Shown: piece after piece, positions 1 through 6,579 of the stretch
Layout: every line of letters begins with the position of its first letter
Position numbering within the stretch: the first letter of the stretch is position 1
Assembly: GCA_937871685.1 (NCBI GenBank)
Contig: CALMOL010000530.1
Span: forward strand, 1-8,393
Direction: 5' to 3'
Origin: an uncultured Verrucomicrobiota bacterium
GTDB lineage: Bacteria; Verrucomicrobiota; Verrucomicrobiia; Chthoniobacterales; SZAS-18
Length of the DNA stretch: 8,393 nucleotides
Notes under the pieces: model-generated
Told to the model about the DNA's origin: nothing
The model's database searches: none
What the model saw: the letters and a program-made list of their open reading frames with translations, nothing else
Translations under genes and position numbers: made by a program

Positions 1-77
1 GGGGCTCATCGTTCGGGGCGGGCAGCCTTCGGCGAATCACTCCCCGCGTCCAGGGTTCTCCGCAGGCTTTTCGTCGC
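1..77 (-). other. flank downstream of scpA; possible start of next gene
   Basis: This stretch lies 3' of scpA, where many bacteria carry scpB. On the minus strand a GTG at 81-79 overlaps the scpA stop in a GTGA arrangement. It opens a reading frame of only 14 residues (MSDEKPAENPGRGE) that ends in TGA at 39-37. A second candidate start is the ATG at 9-7, which runs off the window edge after three codons. Neither has a recognisable ribosome binding site. The short GTG frame resembles the opening of a real protein, so it could be a tiny leader peptide, a frameshifted gene start or chance. The available bases cannot distinguish these, and scpB identity is not supported by sequence. Confidence 0.2.
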
Positions 78-833
78 TCACACCCGCCAAACGCGGATCG
101 GCGCGAAGGATTCCTCCTGGCGGGCTCGCAGGCGGCGCAGGCGAATCAACTCGAGCAACGCCAGGAACGTCACCACGACTTCCTCGCGCGAAGCGTCCCC
201 CTCGAATAATTCCTCGAAGTCCACCGCCGCATCCTCACCGGCGGGAATGGTCACCAGGAGCAGCTCGATCTTCTCGCCCACGGTGAAGCGGGCGCGCTCC
301 AGCTCGCGCACCGGCCAGCGCGCGGCGTAGCGGCGGAGCATCGCGTTGAAGGCGGTGAGCAGGTCCAGGACGGCGACCTCGCCGAGGCGCAGCGGCTGCG
401 GCGCCGGGTCGCGCGGCGGCTTGACGGGGGGGCGGACGAAGACACCCAGGCGCGCGGCCTCGCGCTGTCGCAGGTGGTCGGCGGCCTCTTTGAAGCGCTT
501 GTATTCGAGCAGGCGGCGGATCAGCTCGAAGCGGGGGTCGGCCTCCTCGTCGCGCTCTTCGGCGGCAGCGTCGTCGGCCGCGGGCTCGTCCGGCAAAAGG
601 CGACGGCTCTTGATGTAAATGAGCGTGGCCGCCATCACGATGAAGTCGCCGGCAAGGTGGATGTCGAGTTCCTCGGCCCGGGCAAGGTAATCTAGGAATT
701 GCCCCGTGATCTTCTCGATGGGAATGTCCCAGAGCTCCACCTCCTCACGCCGCACGAGGAAGAGGAGCAGATCGAGCGGCCCCTCGAAGGCGTCGAGCTT
801 GACGGTGTAGTCGGCGGCGGGCGCGGGAAGCAT
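78..833 (-). CDS. scpA: segregation and condensation protein A (ScpA kleisin)
   Basis: ScpA is the kleisin that bridges the SMC dimer heads and recruits ScpB; the complex organises and helps segregate the chromosome in the cytoplasm. The 251-residue product has the normal family length. The N-terminal SMC-neck-binding region is clear: YTVKLDAFEGPLDLLLFLVR (residues 9-28), then DIPIEKIT, and AGDFIVMAATLIYIKSR (61-77). An acidic low-complexity linker (about 82-100) separates it from the C-terminal winged-helix domain that touches the SMC cap, ending in VVVTFLALLELIRLRRLR (about 200-217). The frame stays open upstream for another 93 codons, but that stretch is antisense to queG and unlike ScpA. 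The ATG at 833 begins just before the conserved YTVKLDAFEGPLD block, so I chose it. No Shine-Dalgarno is evident. It is divergent from queG with an 82-bp gap. Confidence 0.93.
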   Translation of the reverse strand: MLPAPAADYTVKLDAFEGPLDLLLFLVRREEVELWDIPIEKITGQFLDYLARAEELDIHLAGDFIVMAATLIYIKSRRLLPDEPAADDAAAEERDEEADPRFELIRRLLEYKRFKEAADHLRQREAARLGVFVRPPVKPPRDPAPQPLRLGEVAVLDLLTAFNAMLRRYAARWPVRELERARFTVGEKIELLLVTIPAGEDAAVDFEELFEGDASREEVVVTFLALLELIRLRRLRARQEESFAPIRVWRV

Positions 834-915
834 GGAGAGGCCGAGAAGGGCCGAGAGGATGGAAGATGGCAGGGAGCGGGGTTCTGTCGCGCGGGTCCGT
901 GCGATATGCTGGGAC
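834..915. promoter_or_regulatory. divergent scpA/queG intergenic region
   Basis: This 82-bp gap must hold the promoters or leaders of both scpA (leftward) and queG (rightward), unless the queG promoter lies inside scpA. On the plus strand a TATGCT at 905-910 looks like a -10 box only six bases before the queG GTG at 916. The element 17 bases upstream of it, TTCTGT at 882-887, is a poor -35 match. GGCCGAGA occurs twice (839-846 and 849-856) immediately upstream of the scpA start. These are visual matches in GC-rich DNA, so the promoter assignment is weak. Confidence 0.3.
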
Positions 916-2016
916 GTGAACTCGCCTGCGCCTGCCGCCCTCAAGGCGGAGCTATGCCGCCGCGCGGAGGCGGCGGGGTTCGCGCTGTGCCGGATCGCCC
1001 CGGCCGCGCCGCCCGCGCACGCGGGTCGCTTCCAGGAATGGCTGGACGCCGGGATGGCCGGTGAGATGACTCCCTGGCTGGAGCGCGGCGCGGCGAAGCG
1101 GGGCGATCCCACGCTGGTGCTGCCCGGGGCACGCTCCGTGGTCGTGCTCGCGATGAATTATTTCCAGGGCGCGACGCCAGCTTTGGTGTCGAGCGGCGTG
1201 ACGGGCCGGATCGCGCGCTACGCCTGGGGCGCGGACTACCATGATCTGATCGCGGAGCGGATGCGGCCGCTCGCGGACTTCCTCGCCGGGCACGGCGGCA
1301 CCCAGCGCCCCTACGTGGATACCGGTCCGGTGCTGGAGCGTGATTTCGCCGCCGAGGCCGGCGCGGGCTGGCACGGCAAGTCCACGATGCTTCTGCATCC
1401 GCAGCTGGGCACATGGTTCTTCCTCTCGGAGATCCTCACCACGCTCGAGTTGCCGCCGGACACGCCGGTGACGCCGCGCTGCGGATCCTGCACGCGCTGC
1501 CTGGATGCTTGCCCCACCGGGGCGATCTCCCGCGCCGCGCCCGGCCGACTCGACGCGAGGCTGTGCGTCTCGTATCTCACCATCGAGCACCGCGGGTCGA
1601 TCCCGGAGGAGCTGCGCCCCCTCCTCGGCGACCGCATCTACGGGTGCGACGATTGCCTTGACGCCTGTCCGTGGAATCGCTTCGCCGTCGCCTCGCGCGA
1701 AGCCACGTTTCAGGCCCGGCCGGGCACCGTGGGGATGTCGCTCCGCGATTACCTGGCGCTCGACGACGAGGCATTCCGCGCCCTCTTTCGCGGCTCGCCC
1801 ATCAAGCGAACCAAGCGCCGCGGCCTCCTCCGCAACGTGTGCGTGGCCCTCGGAAACGTCGGGAGCGCGGACGATCTGCCCGCGCTGGAGTGCGCCGCCG
1901 AAGATTCAGAGCCACTCATCGCCGAGCACGCGCGCTGGGCCATCGGGCGCATCCGGGCACGGCTGGCGAAAGAAGCGTTGAGCGTTGGGGCGCCGCTGGC
2001 TAGCTTCGAAACATGA
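916..2016 (+). CDS. queG: epoxyqueuosine reductase QueG
   Basis: QueG is a cobalamin-dependent, iron-sulfur enzyme that reduces epoxyqueuosine to queuosine in the wobble position of GUN-anticodon tRNAs, the last step of the pathway. From the GTG at 916 the product is 366 residues. It carries the YVDTGPVLER motif (about 133-142, with the conserved Asp proposed as proton donor), then WHGKST where many homologues have WIGKNT. Two ferredoxin-type 4Fe-4S motifs follow: CGSCTRCLDACP (Cys 189, 192, 195, 199) and CDDCLDACP (Cys 244, 247, 251), with an extra Cys at 217 in LCVSYLTIEHRG. A HEAT-like C-terminal helical segment (NVCVALGNVGSADDLPALE) completes the QueG architecture. The frame is open upstream to an ATG at 832, but homology starts around the AELCRRAEAAGFALCRIAPA segment, so GTG 916 fits best; ATG 859 is an alternative. 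The stop overlaps the next gene by 4 bp. Confidence 0.93.
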   Translation: MNSPAPAALKAELCRRAEAAGFALCRIAPAAPPAHAGRFQEWLDAGMAGEMTPWLERGAAKRGDPTLVLPGARSVVVLAMNYFQGATPALVSSGVTGRIARYAWGADYHDLIAERMRPLADFLAGHGGTQRPYVDTGPVLERDFAAEAGAGWHGKSTMLLHPQLGTWFFLSEILTTLELPPDTPVTPRCGSCTRCLDACPTGAISRAAPGRLDARLCVSYLTIEHRGSIPEELRPLLGDRIYGCDDCLDACPWNRFAVASREATFQARPGTVGMSLRDYLALDDEAFRALFRGSPIKRTKRRGLLRNVCVALGNVGSADDLPALECAAEDSEPLIAEHARWAIGRIRARLAKEALSVGAPLASFET

Positions 2017-2483
2017 GCGCCGCCGTCGCAGAGCAGCCCCTGACCTACGAGGAGGAACGTGGAAAACCTATGCCGGGTCAGAATCCTTCCATCGTCCAAA
2101 CCAACCTTGCGCTGGAACTGTCGTGCGACCGAGCTTACCGCGTCCAGAGCGAGTTGACGCTGAAACTGGCGGAAAAGCCTGATCTCACGCCTGACCTCTG
2201 CGTGTTTCCACGCAAGCCAGTGGACTTCTCGCGGGACCAGCTCCGCGTCCTGGAACCTCCGCTGATGGCCGTCGAGATCCTCTCACCCACCCAGACGCTG
2301 ACCGACCTGCTGGAAAAATCAGGGCGCCTTCTCGCGCACGGTGTGAAGAGCGTGTGGATCGTCCTGCCCGTCCTACAGCAAGTCACCGTCGTGACGGCCG
2401 AGGACAAGCGCAGTTTTCTTGAGGGAGTGGTCACTGACCCAGCCACTGGCCTCCAAGCGGACTTGGCGGCCGTGTTCTCGTGA
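2013..2483 (+). CDS. Uma2-family (DUF820) restriction-endonuclease-fold protein
   Basis: This 156-residue protein matches the Uma2/DUF820 family (PF05685), a PD-(D/E)XK-type fold abundant in cyanobacteria, Deinococcota and some other phyla; natural targets are unknown. Visible family blocks are LTYEEERGKPMPG (10-22), ELTLKL (47-52), TPDLCVFPRKPVD (59-71, with Asp61 as candidate metal ligand), PPLMAVEILSPTQ (82-94, with Glu88) and GVKSVWIVLP (110-119). It ends with TDPATGLQADLAAVFS, a common C-terminus of the short subfamily. It therefore looks full length although shorter than the roughly 190-residue classical members. The ATG overlaps the queG stop (ATGA) and its own TGA overlaps the GTG of the next gene, so it sits inside a coupled run. 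By eye its first half is less GC-rich than its neighbours, hinting at separate acquisition. Function in this operon is unknown. Confidence 0.85.
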   Translation: MSAAVAEQPLTYEEERGKPMPGQNPSIVQTNLALELSCDRAYRVQSELTLKLAEKPDLTPDLCVFPRKPVDFSRDQLRVLEPPLMAVEILSPTQTLTDLLEKSGRLLAHGVKSVWIVLPVLQQVTVVTAEDKRSFLEGVVTDPATGLQADLAAVFS

Positions 2484-3949
2484 GCGGTGCGCGTCCGTCT
2501 GTCGCCGTGGTTGGCGCGGGCGTGGGGGGCCTCGTGGCGGGGCTGCGGCTGGCGCGGCGGGGCTGCGTGGTGACCATCTTCGAGCGCCGCGCCGCGCCCG
2601 GCGGGAAGCTCGCGTGGCTGGAGCGGGACAGTTTCTCGTGGGACATGGGGCCATCGCTCCTCACGATGCCACATGTCTTCACGGACTTGTTCCGCGAGCT
2701 TGGGGAAAAGATCGAGGACCACCTCGATCTCGTGCCGCTGCGCGCGACGTGCCGCTACCATTGGCCCGACGGCACGGTGATCGACGAGGACGCGGCGTTC
2801 TGGGAGCGCCCGGAGGTCGCGGCGATGCTCCGCCATGCGGCGGGCCTCTACGATTTGTCGGCCGATGCCTTTTTGCATCACCCGCTGGAGGATTGGTGGA
2901 GGCAGCTCCTACAGCCGAGCATGCTCGCCAAGCTGCGGCATCTGCCAAAGGTCGCCTCGTTCCAGACGCTCGCGGACCTTGGCCGGCGCTTCTTTCCGCG
3001 CGACGCGCACCTGCGGCAGTGGTTTGGCCGGTTCGCGACCTACAACGGGTCAGACCCCGAGCGCACTCCCGCAGCCTTTGCCATTATCCCCTACGTGCAG
3101 GCCCGCTTCGGCGGCTGGTATGTGCGCGGCGGGCTGCACGAAATCGCGCGGGCGCTGCGGCGACTCGGTGAGAAACTCGGCATCACGTTCCGCTTCGGCG
3201 AGGAAATCACCGGGGCGCGGCCCGTTGGCGACGGCTGGGAATTGGATGGCGGCAAGAAGTTCGACGTCGTCGTGTGCAACCAGGACGTGCTCTCGGCCTA
3301 CCCGCGCTTCCTGCCGGGCGCGCCGTGGGAGCGCTTCCGCCGCACGCGGCTCGACGCGATGCCGCTCTCGATCTCCGGCTTCGTGCTCTACCTCGGCGTG
3401 GCCCGAGAGCACCCGCGCCTCGACCATCACAACATTTTCTTCTCCGGCGACTACGCGCGCGAGTTTCGGCAGATGTTCGACGAGAAGCAGCCGGCCGACG
3501 ACCCGACGATCTACGTGTGCGTCCATTCGAAGACCGACCCCAACCGAGCGCCGCCGGGCTGCGAAAACTGGTTCGTGCTGGTGAATGCCCCGCCGCTCGA
3601 TCCGACACGCCCGCTGGCTTGGCCCACGCTCGGTCCTGCCTACGCGGAGCGCATCCTCGATCAACTTGAAGGCCGCTGGGGCTTCGCCGGCCTGCGAGGG
3701 GCAATCAAGGTGCAGGAGATCTTCACGCCGGCCGATTTTCAGACGCGCTACCTCGCGCACGGCGGGGCGCTCTACGGCTTCGCGTCGCACGGGACGATGA
3801 GTGCGTTCCGCCGACCGTCGATCCAGCCGCCCGGGACGCGGAATTTCTTCTTCGTCGGCGGCTCGACGCACCCGGGTGGCGGCCTGCCGCTCGTGGCGCT
3901 CGGCGGCAAGATGGTGGCCGAGCGCATCATTCGCCAATGGCGCCTGTGA
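2480..3949 (+). CDS. CrtI-family carotenoid desaturase/oxidoreductase (CrtD-like)
   Basis: This is an FAD-dependent phytoene desaturase-superfamily enzyme that introduces double bonds into, or oxidises, carotenoid chains at the membrane. The 489-residue protein begins with a Rossmann dinucleotide-binding motif, VAVVGAGVGGLVAG (8-21), a ribose-binding acidic residue in FERR (Glu35) and PGGK (40-43). DMGPSLL (55-61) is a family block, as is FATYNGSDPERTPAAF (185-200) followed by GGWYVRGGLHEIARAL (211-226). It ends with the C-terminal bacterial phytoene dehydrogenase signature, FFVGGSTHPGGGLP (457-470). CrtI, CrtN, CrtD and CrtP-like enzymes share these motifs. The immediately downstream CruF-like gene makes a CrtD-type 3,4-desaturase acting on a 1-hydroxylated carotenoid the most attractive reading, but this is context, not proof. 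The GTG start overlaps the uma2 stop as GTGA; the Rossmann motif begins at residue 8, so no upstream extension is needed. Confidence 0.88.
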   Translation: MSGARPSVAVVGAGVGGLVAGLRLARRGCVVTIFERRAAPGGKLAWLERDSFSWDMGPSLLTMPHVFTDLFRELGEKIEDHLDLVPLRATCRYHWPDGTVIDEDAAFWERPEVAAMLRHAAGLYDLSADAFLHHPLEDWWRQLLQPSMLAKLRHLPKVASFQTLADLGRRFFPRDAHLRQWFGRFATYNGSDPERTPAAFAIIPYVQARFGGWYVRGGLHEIARALRRLGEKLGITFRFGEEITGARPVGDGWELDGGKKFDVVVCNQDVLSAYPRFLPGAPWERFRRTRLDAMPLSISGFVLYLGVAREHPRLDHHNIFFSGDYAREFRQMFDEKQPADDPTIYVCVHSKTDPNRAPPGCENWFVLVNAPPLDPTRPLAWPTLGPAYAERILDQLEGRWGFAGLRGAIKVQEIFTPADFQTRYLAHGGALYGFASHGTMSAFRRPSIQPPGTRNFFFVGGSTHPGGGLPLVALGGKMVAERIIRQWRL

Positions 3950-4689
3950 TGCGTTCTTCCGCTTCCCTTCGCATCGAAAAGGCCGCCTGGGCGGCGTTCG
4001 TTGTCTGGACGACCATTGGGGCGGCGGTGATGCCGCTGGGGATCACGCCCGAGCGCGCCAGGGAGTGGCTCGGACCCGGCACCGCGGGTGCGCTGGCGGC
4101 AGGATTCCTCCACGTCGCGGACTTGATTTGGATGCTCCTCGCCGCGGCCGTCGTCCACGGCGAGGCCGTGCGGGCCGAAGGCGCGCGGCAGGCCGGCTTG
4201 GGCGCGTTGCTGGTGCTGGTCGGCTCCGCCGCCGTCGAGTGGCTCGGGGCGACGGCGGGCTGGCCCTTCGGTCCTTACGTTTATACCGATCACTTCGGCC
4301 CTCGCGTGGGCGTGCTGCCCTTGGCGATTCCGCTGGCGTGGTTTGTGATCGTCCAAGGCGCCCGCCTCACCCTCGCGCGGTGGAATCCAGGCCTCGGGCG
4401 CGGCGGGACGGCGCTCGGCGTCGGCGTCGCCGCGGTTGTCACCGACCTGAACCTGGAACCCATCGCGTGGAAGCTGCGCGGCTACTGGCTCTGGTATCCC
4501 GGAGATCCGCGGCCGCCCCCATGGCCGCCGTGGCAGAACTACGCCGCTTGGTTTGTCGTCGCCGCGATGCTGGCCGCCGCGATGCCGTCACTCCGCGGCC
4601 GCAGCGCGCCTGGCCTTCGGCCCGCTCTCGTGCTGGGGTTCATGAACGCTCTTTTCCTTTGGCTGCACCTGGCGCGCGCGTTGCGCTGA
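3949..4689 (+). CDS. cruF: CruF-type carotenoid 1,2-hydratase (DUF422 membrane protein)
   Basis: This is a multi-pass membrane protein of the PF04240 carotenoid biosynthesis family. Known members are gamma-carotene 1',2'-hydratase CruF of cyanobacteria and Deinococcus and bisanhydrobacterioruberin hydratase of haloarchaea. From ATG 3949 it has 246 residues with about six to seven hydrophobic segments. Diagnostic blocks are EWLGATAGWPFGPYVYTD (97-114), GVLPLAIPLAWF (121-132), TDLNLEPIAWKLRGYWLW (165-182) and PWQNYAAWF (194-202). The acidic and aromatic residues in the D..LEP..GYW block are typical of the family. ATG 3949 overlaps the desaturase stop as TGATG; an in-frame ATG at 3937 would add four residues and lengthen the overlap to 13 bp. 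The last 33 codons or so are overlapped on the opposite strand by the acyltransferase gene. Substrate is inferred to be an acyclic or one-ringed carotenoid. Confidence in family is high, in exact reaction moderate. Confidence 0.85.
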   Translation: MRSSASLRIEKAAWAAFVVWTTIGAAVMPLGITPERAREWLGPGTAGALAAGFLHVADLIWMLLAAAVVHGEAVRAEGARQAGLGALLVLVGSAAVEWLGATAGWPFGPYVYTDHFGPRVGVLPLAIPLAWFVIVQGARLTLARWNPGLGRGGTALGVGVAAVVTDLNLEPIAWKLRGYWLWYPGDPRPPPWPPWQNYAAWFVVAAMLAAAMPSLRGRSAPGLRPALVLGFMNALFLWLHLARALR

Positions 4690-5760
4690 AAGCCGGTCCC
4701 GCCGCTCCAGCCACCGGGCCAGGGTGACGCCGATGCCGATCTGGCCCCCGAGGCACGCCGGTCCGGTCCACCAGGCGTCCGGCAAGCCCGGCGCAGCGCC
4801 GTCGAGCACCACCGAGATCGCCACCTGCACGCAAAACACCGGCAGCGCCTGCCGGCCCATCCACACGAGGGGCCGGACCGTGGCCGCCGCGCGATCAATC
4901 AGAGGCATGAGGCCGGCGACGAGCCACGCGCTCAACGCGAAGTTGAGCAGCCGCAGCGGCCCCAGCTGCCATTTGTCGAGGGTCCACAGATTTCGCGCGT
5001 CGATGAACTCGTGGAACGGGCTGAACTCGTGCCTCGCCAGGAACAGGAACGCCGCCGTTGCCACGATCGCCCCGCGCGTGGGCCCGCCGAAGCGGGGCAT
5101 GCGCTCCCCGCGTTCCCGCCGCTTTCCAAACCAAAGCCCGGCCATCCAGATCAGTTGCCAGCCGAAGAGGTCAAACGCTCCGGGGTTGATGAAGGCAAGT
5201 TCCCGCTCTGGCGCGAAAAGCCATTCCTTCACCTGCAGGTGCGAGAACATCCACCCGACCACGCTGACGGCCATCACCACGCCCCAGCCCAGCCGGCCGG
5301 CCGCCCAGAACACCACCGGCGTCAGCACCGAGAAGACCACATACATCGGCAGGATGTCGAGCAGCGCCGGCTGGAAGAGCAGCAGGAAGGCCGCGAACGC
5401 GGACTCCACCGGCTGGTATCGCAGCGGCGTGATCGTGTGATTCAGCCCCTCCAGGTGCACGTAGAAGAAACGCGCCAGCAGGAACGCGAAGGCGATCATC
5501 GCGAGGTGCGCGCGGTAGAGCTTGGTCGCGCGCGCCCGCGTGGCTGCCAGCGCCTCGGCGAAGCCCCCGCGCCCCATCCGCCGCTCGAACAACATCCCCG
5601 CCAAGAACGCCGCCAGGAACACAAAGCCCTCCGCCGCCGAGACGAACCCGAAGCTCTCCTCGGTCCAGCGCCGCACCTCCGCGAAAGGCGAGTGGTTCAC
5701 CGCGATCAACACGAGCATCAGCCCGCGCAGCAGGTCGATGCCCTCCACGCGCCGGCTCAT
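4588..5760 (-). CDS. OpgC-like membrane acyltransferase
   Basis: The 390-residue polytopic membrane protein resembles the OpgC family (PF10129), whose characterised members succinylate osmoregulated periplasmic glucans; the family belongs with the acyltransferase-3 clan. The first membrane segment holds the expected R-x-x-x-I-D-x-x-R-G...NH signature (GIDLLRG, 7-13, and NHSPF, 22-26, with candidate catalytic His23). FGFVSAAEGFVFLAAF (37-52), DILPMYVVF (135-143), INPGAFDLFGWQL (191-203) and DKWQLGPLRLLNF (262-274) follow the OpgC pattern. I count about ten hydrophobic segments up to residue 350. The last 40 residues are hydrophilic and basic, and 33 of them come from DNA that also encodes the cruF 3' end in antisense. 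The start codon overlaps the upstream SGNH hydrolase stop (ATGA), so the two are probably co-translated. It has no Shine-Dalgarno of its own. The acyl group and acceptor glycan are unknown. Confidence 0.82.
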   Translation of the reverse strand: MSRRVEGIDLLRGLMLVLIAVNHSPFAEVRRWTEESFGFVSAAEGFVFLAAFLAGMLFERRMGRGGFAEALAATRARATKLYRAHLAMIAFAFLLARFFYVHLEGLNHTITPLRYQPVESAFAAFLLLFQPALLDILPMYVVFSVLTPVVFWAAGRLGWGVVMAVSVVGWMFSHLQVKEWLFAPERELAFINPGAFDLFGWQLIWMAGLWFGKRRERGERMPRFGGPTRGAIVATAAFLFLARHEFSPFHEFIDARNLWTLDKWQLGPLRLLNFALSAWLVAGLMPLIDRAAATVRPLVWMGRQALPVFCVQVAISVVLDGAAPGLPDAWWTGPACLGGQIGIGVTLARWLERRDRLSAQRARQVQPKEKSVHEPQHESGPKARRAAAAE

Positions 5761-6479
5761 GGCGGCGGGGCGGCGGGCGGTTTTGCGGCGGTCATCGGCG
5801 CCGGGGCGCGCGCGGCAAGGAACGTCGCCACATGGCGGCGAAAGATGGCGTATCCGCTCGCCGAGAGGTGCAGTCCGTCCGACTGAAAGAACTCTGGCCG
5901 CGGCGCGCCGTCCGGGCCCCGCAGCTCGGCGGCGGCGTCGAGGAAGGGGGCGTGGTCCCGGGTGACGAGGAAGCCCCGCGCCAGCGCGTTGAAGGCATCG
6001 ATGGACGCCGTGAAGGCCGTCCGCGTGGGGGAAGTCTTCACCGCGAGGAACGCCACCGGCACGTCTGGATAAACGATTCGCAAGAGATGGTAGAGCCGGC
6101 GCAAGTCCTCGAAGGTCTGCTCCGGGGTGGAGCCAGTGGCGAGGTCGTTCTCGCCGACGTAGAGGATGACGGCGGCGGGGTTGATGCGCGAGATGAGTCG
6201 CGGACCATAGAAGAGCCAGTTGTGAATGGTTGACCCGCCGAAGCCGGCATTGATTACCTCACGGTCGGGAAAATCCGCCCGCAGCGTGCGCCAGAGCCGG
6301 ATCGAGGAACTGCCGAGAAACGCGATGGATCCCGGCGCCGTGCCGGCGGCATCCAGGCGCTTGACCAATCCTTCAACTTCCGCGCGAAAGATCGCGTCCG
6401 CCGGCGGGGGCTCGGCGCGGGCGGTCGAGCCGGCAAGGAATCCCGCGGCCAGGCACAAGGAAAGAAAACGCAACAACAT
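5757..6479 (-). CDS. secreted SGNH/GDSL-family hydrolase (esterase-like)
   Basis: The 240-residue product starts with a signal peptide, MLLRFLSLCLAAGFLAG (1-17), and a likely signal peptidase I site after ARA (residues 20-22), so it should act outside the cytoplasmic membrane. SGNH blocks are complete: block I FLGSSSIRLW (54-63, Ser58 nucleophile), block II INAGFGGST (76-84), block III YVGENDL (107-113, Asn111 with GEND replacing the usual GDND or GxND) and block V DGLHLSASGY (201-210, Asp201 and His204). The layout matches the single-domain esterase/acylhydrolase group of the family. The open frame extends 34 codons upstream to 6581, but those residues lack a signal peptide pattern and cross into the divergent HicB-like gene, so ATG 6479 is chosen. 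A Pro/Ala-rich tail ends the protein. It precedes the OpgC-like gene with a 4-bp overlap, suggesting joint work on an acylated envelope polymer. Confidence 0.88.
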   Translation of the reverse strand: MLLRFLSLCLAAGFLAGSTARAEPPPADAIFRAEVEGLVKRLDAAGTAPGSIAFLGSSSIRLWRTLRADFPDREVINAGFGGSTIHNWLFYGPRLISRINPAAVILYVGENDLATGSTPEQTFEDLRRLYHLLRIVYPDVPVAFLAVKTSPTRTAFTASIDAFNALARGFLVTRDHAPFLDAAAELRGPDGAPRPEFFQSDGLHLSASGYAIFRRHVATFLAARAPAPMTAAKPPAAPPP

Positions 6480-6579
6480 GGGAGGGGCGCAAGCTCGGCC
6501 CGAACATACCCTTCCGCGCCAAGCCGCCAATCGCGGGCCGTGTCCCTTGCACGCCACCGGCCGATGGACATGAAAGCGC
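6480..6579. promoter_or_regulatory. divergent intergenic region, SGNH hydrolase / HicB-like gene
   Basis: This 100-bp gap separates two divergently read genes and should carry the promoter of the minus-strand SGNH-acyltransferase pair and that of the small HicB-like gene. I find no convincing -35/-10 pair on either strand and no Shine-Dalgarno close to either start. An in-frame TGA at 6571-6573 lies nine bases before the ATG at 6580, which fixes the start of the HicB-like reading frame. Confidence 0.25.

Noticed and set aside
834..1112. 93-codon upstream extension of scpA
   Set aside because: It lies antisense to the conserved queG 5' part, and ScpA homology begins only at the ATG at 833.
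2049..2072. GAGGAGG followed by an in-frame ATG at 2070 inside the Uma2 gene, a possible internal start
   Set aside because: The 14-base spacing is long, and the upstream residues (TYEEERGKPMPG) look like a conserved part of the family, so the first ATG is preferred. The purine run simply encodes Glu-Glu-Glu.
3050..3937. 295-codon minus-strand frame opposite the desaturase
   Set aside because: Arg/Glu/Ala-rich shadow of the CrtI-family gene, with no domain or signal.
5011..5886. 291-codon plus-strand frame opposite the acyltransferase and SGNH genes
   Set aside because: It is His/Arg/Glu-rich, crosses the junction of two well-supported minus-strand genes and has no family resemblance.
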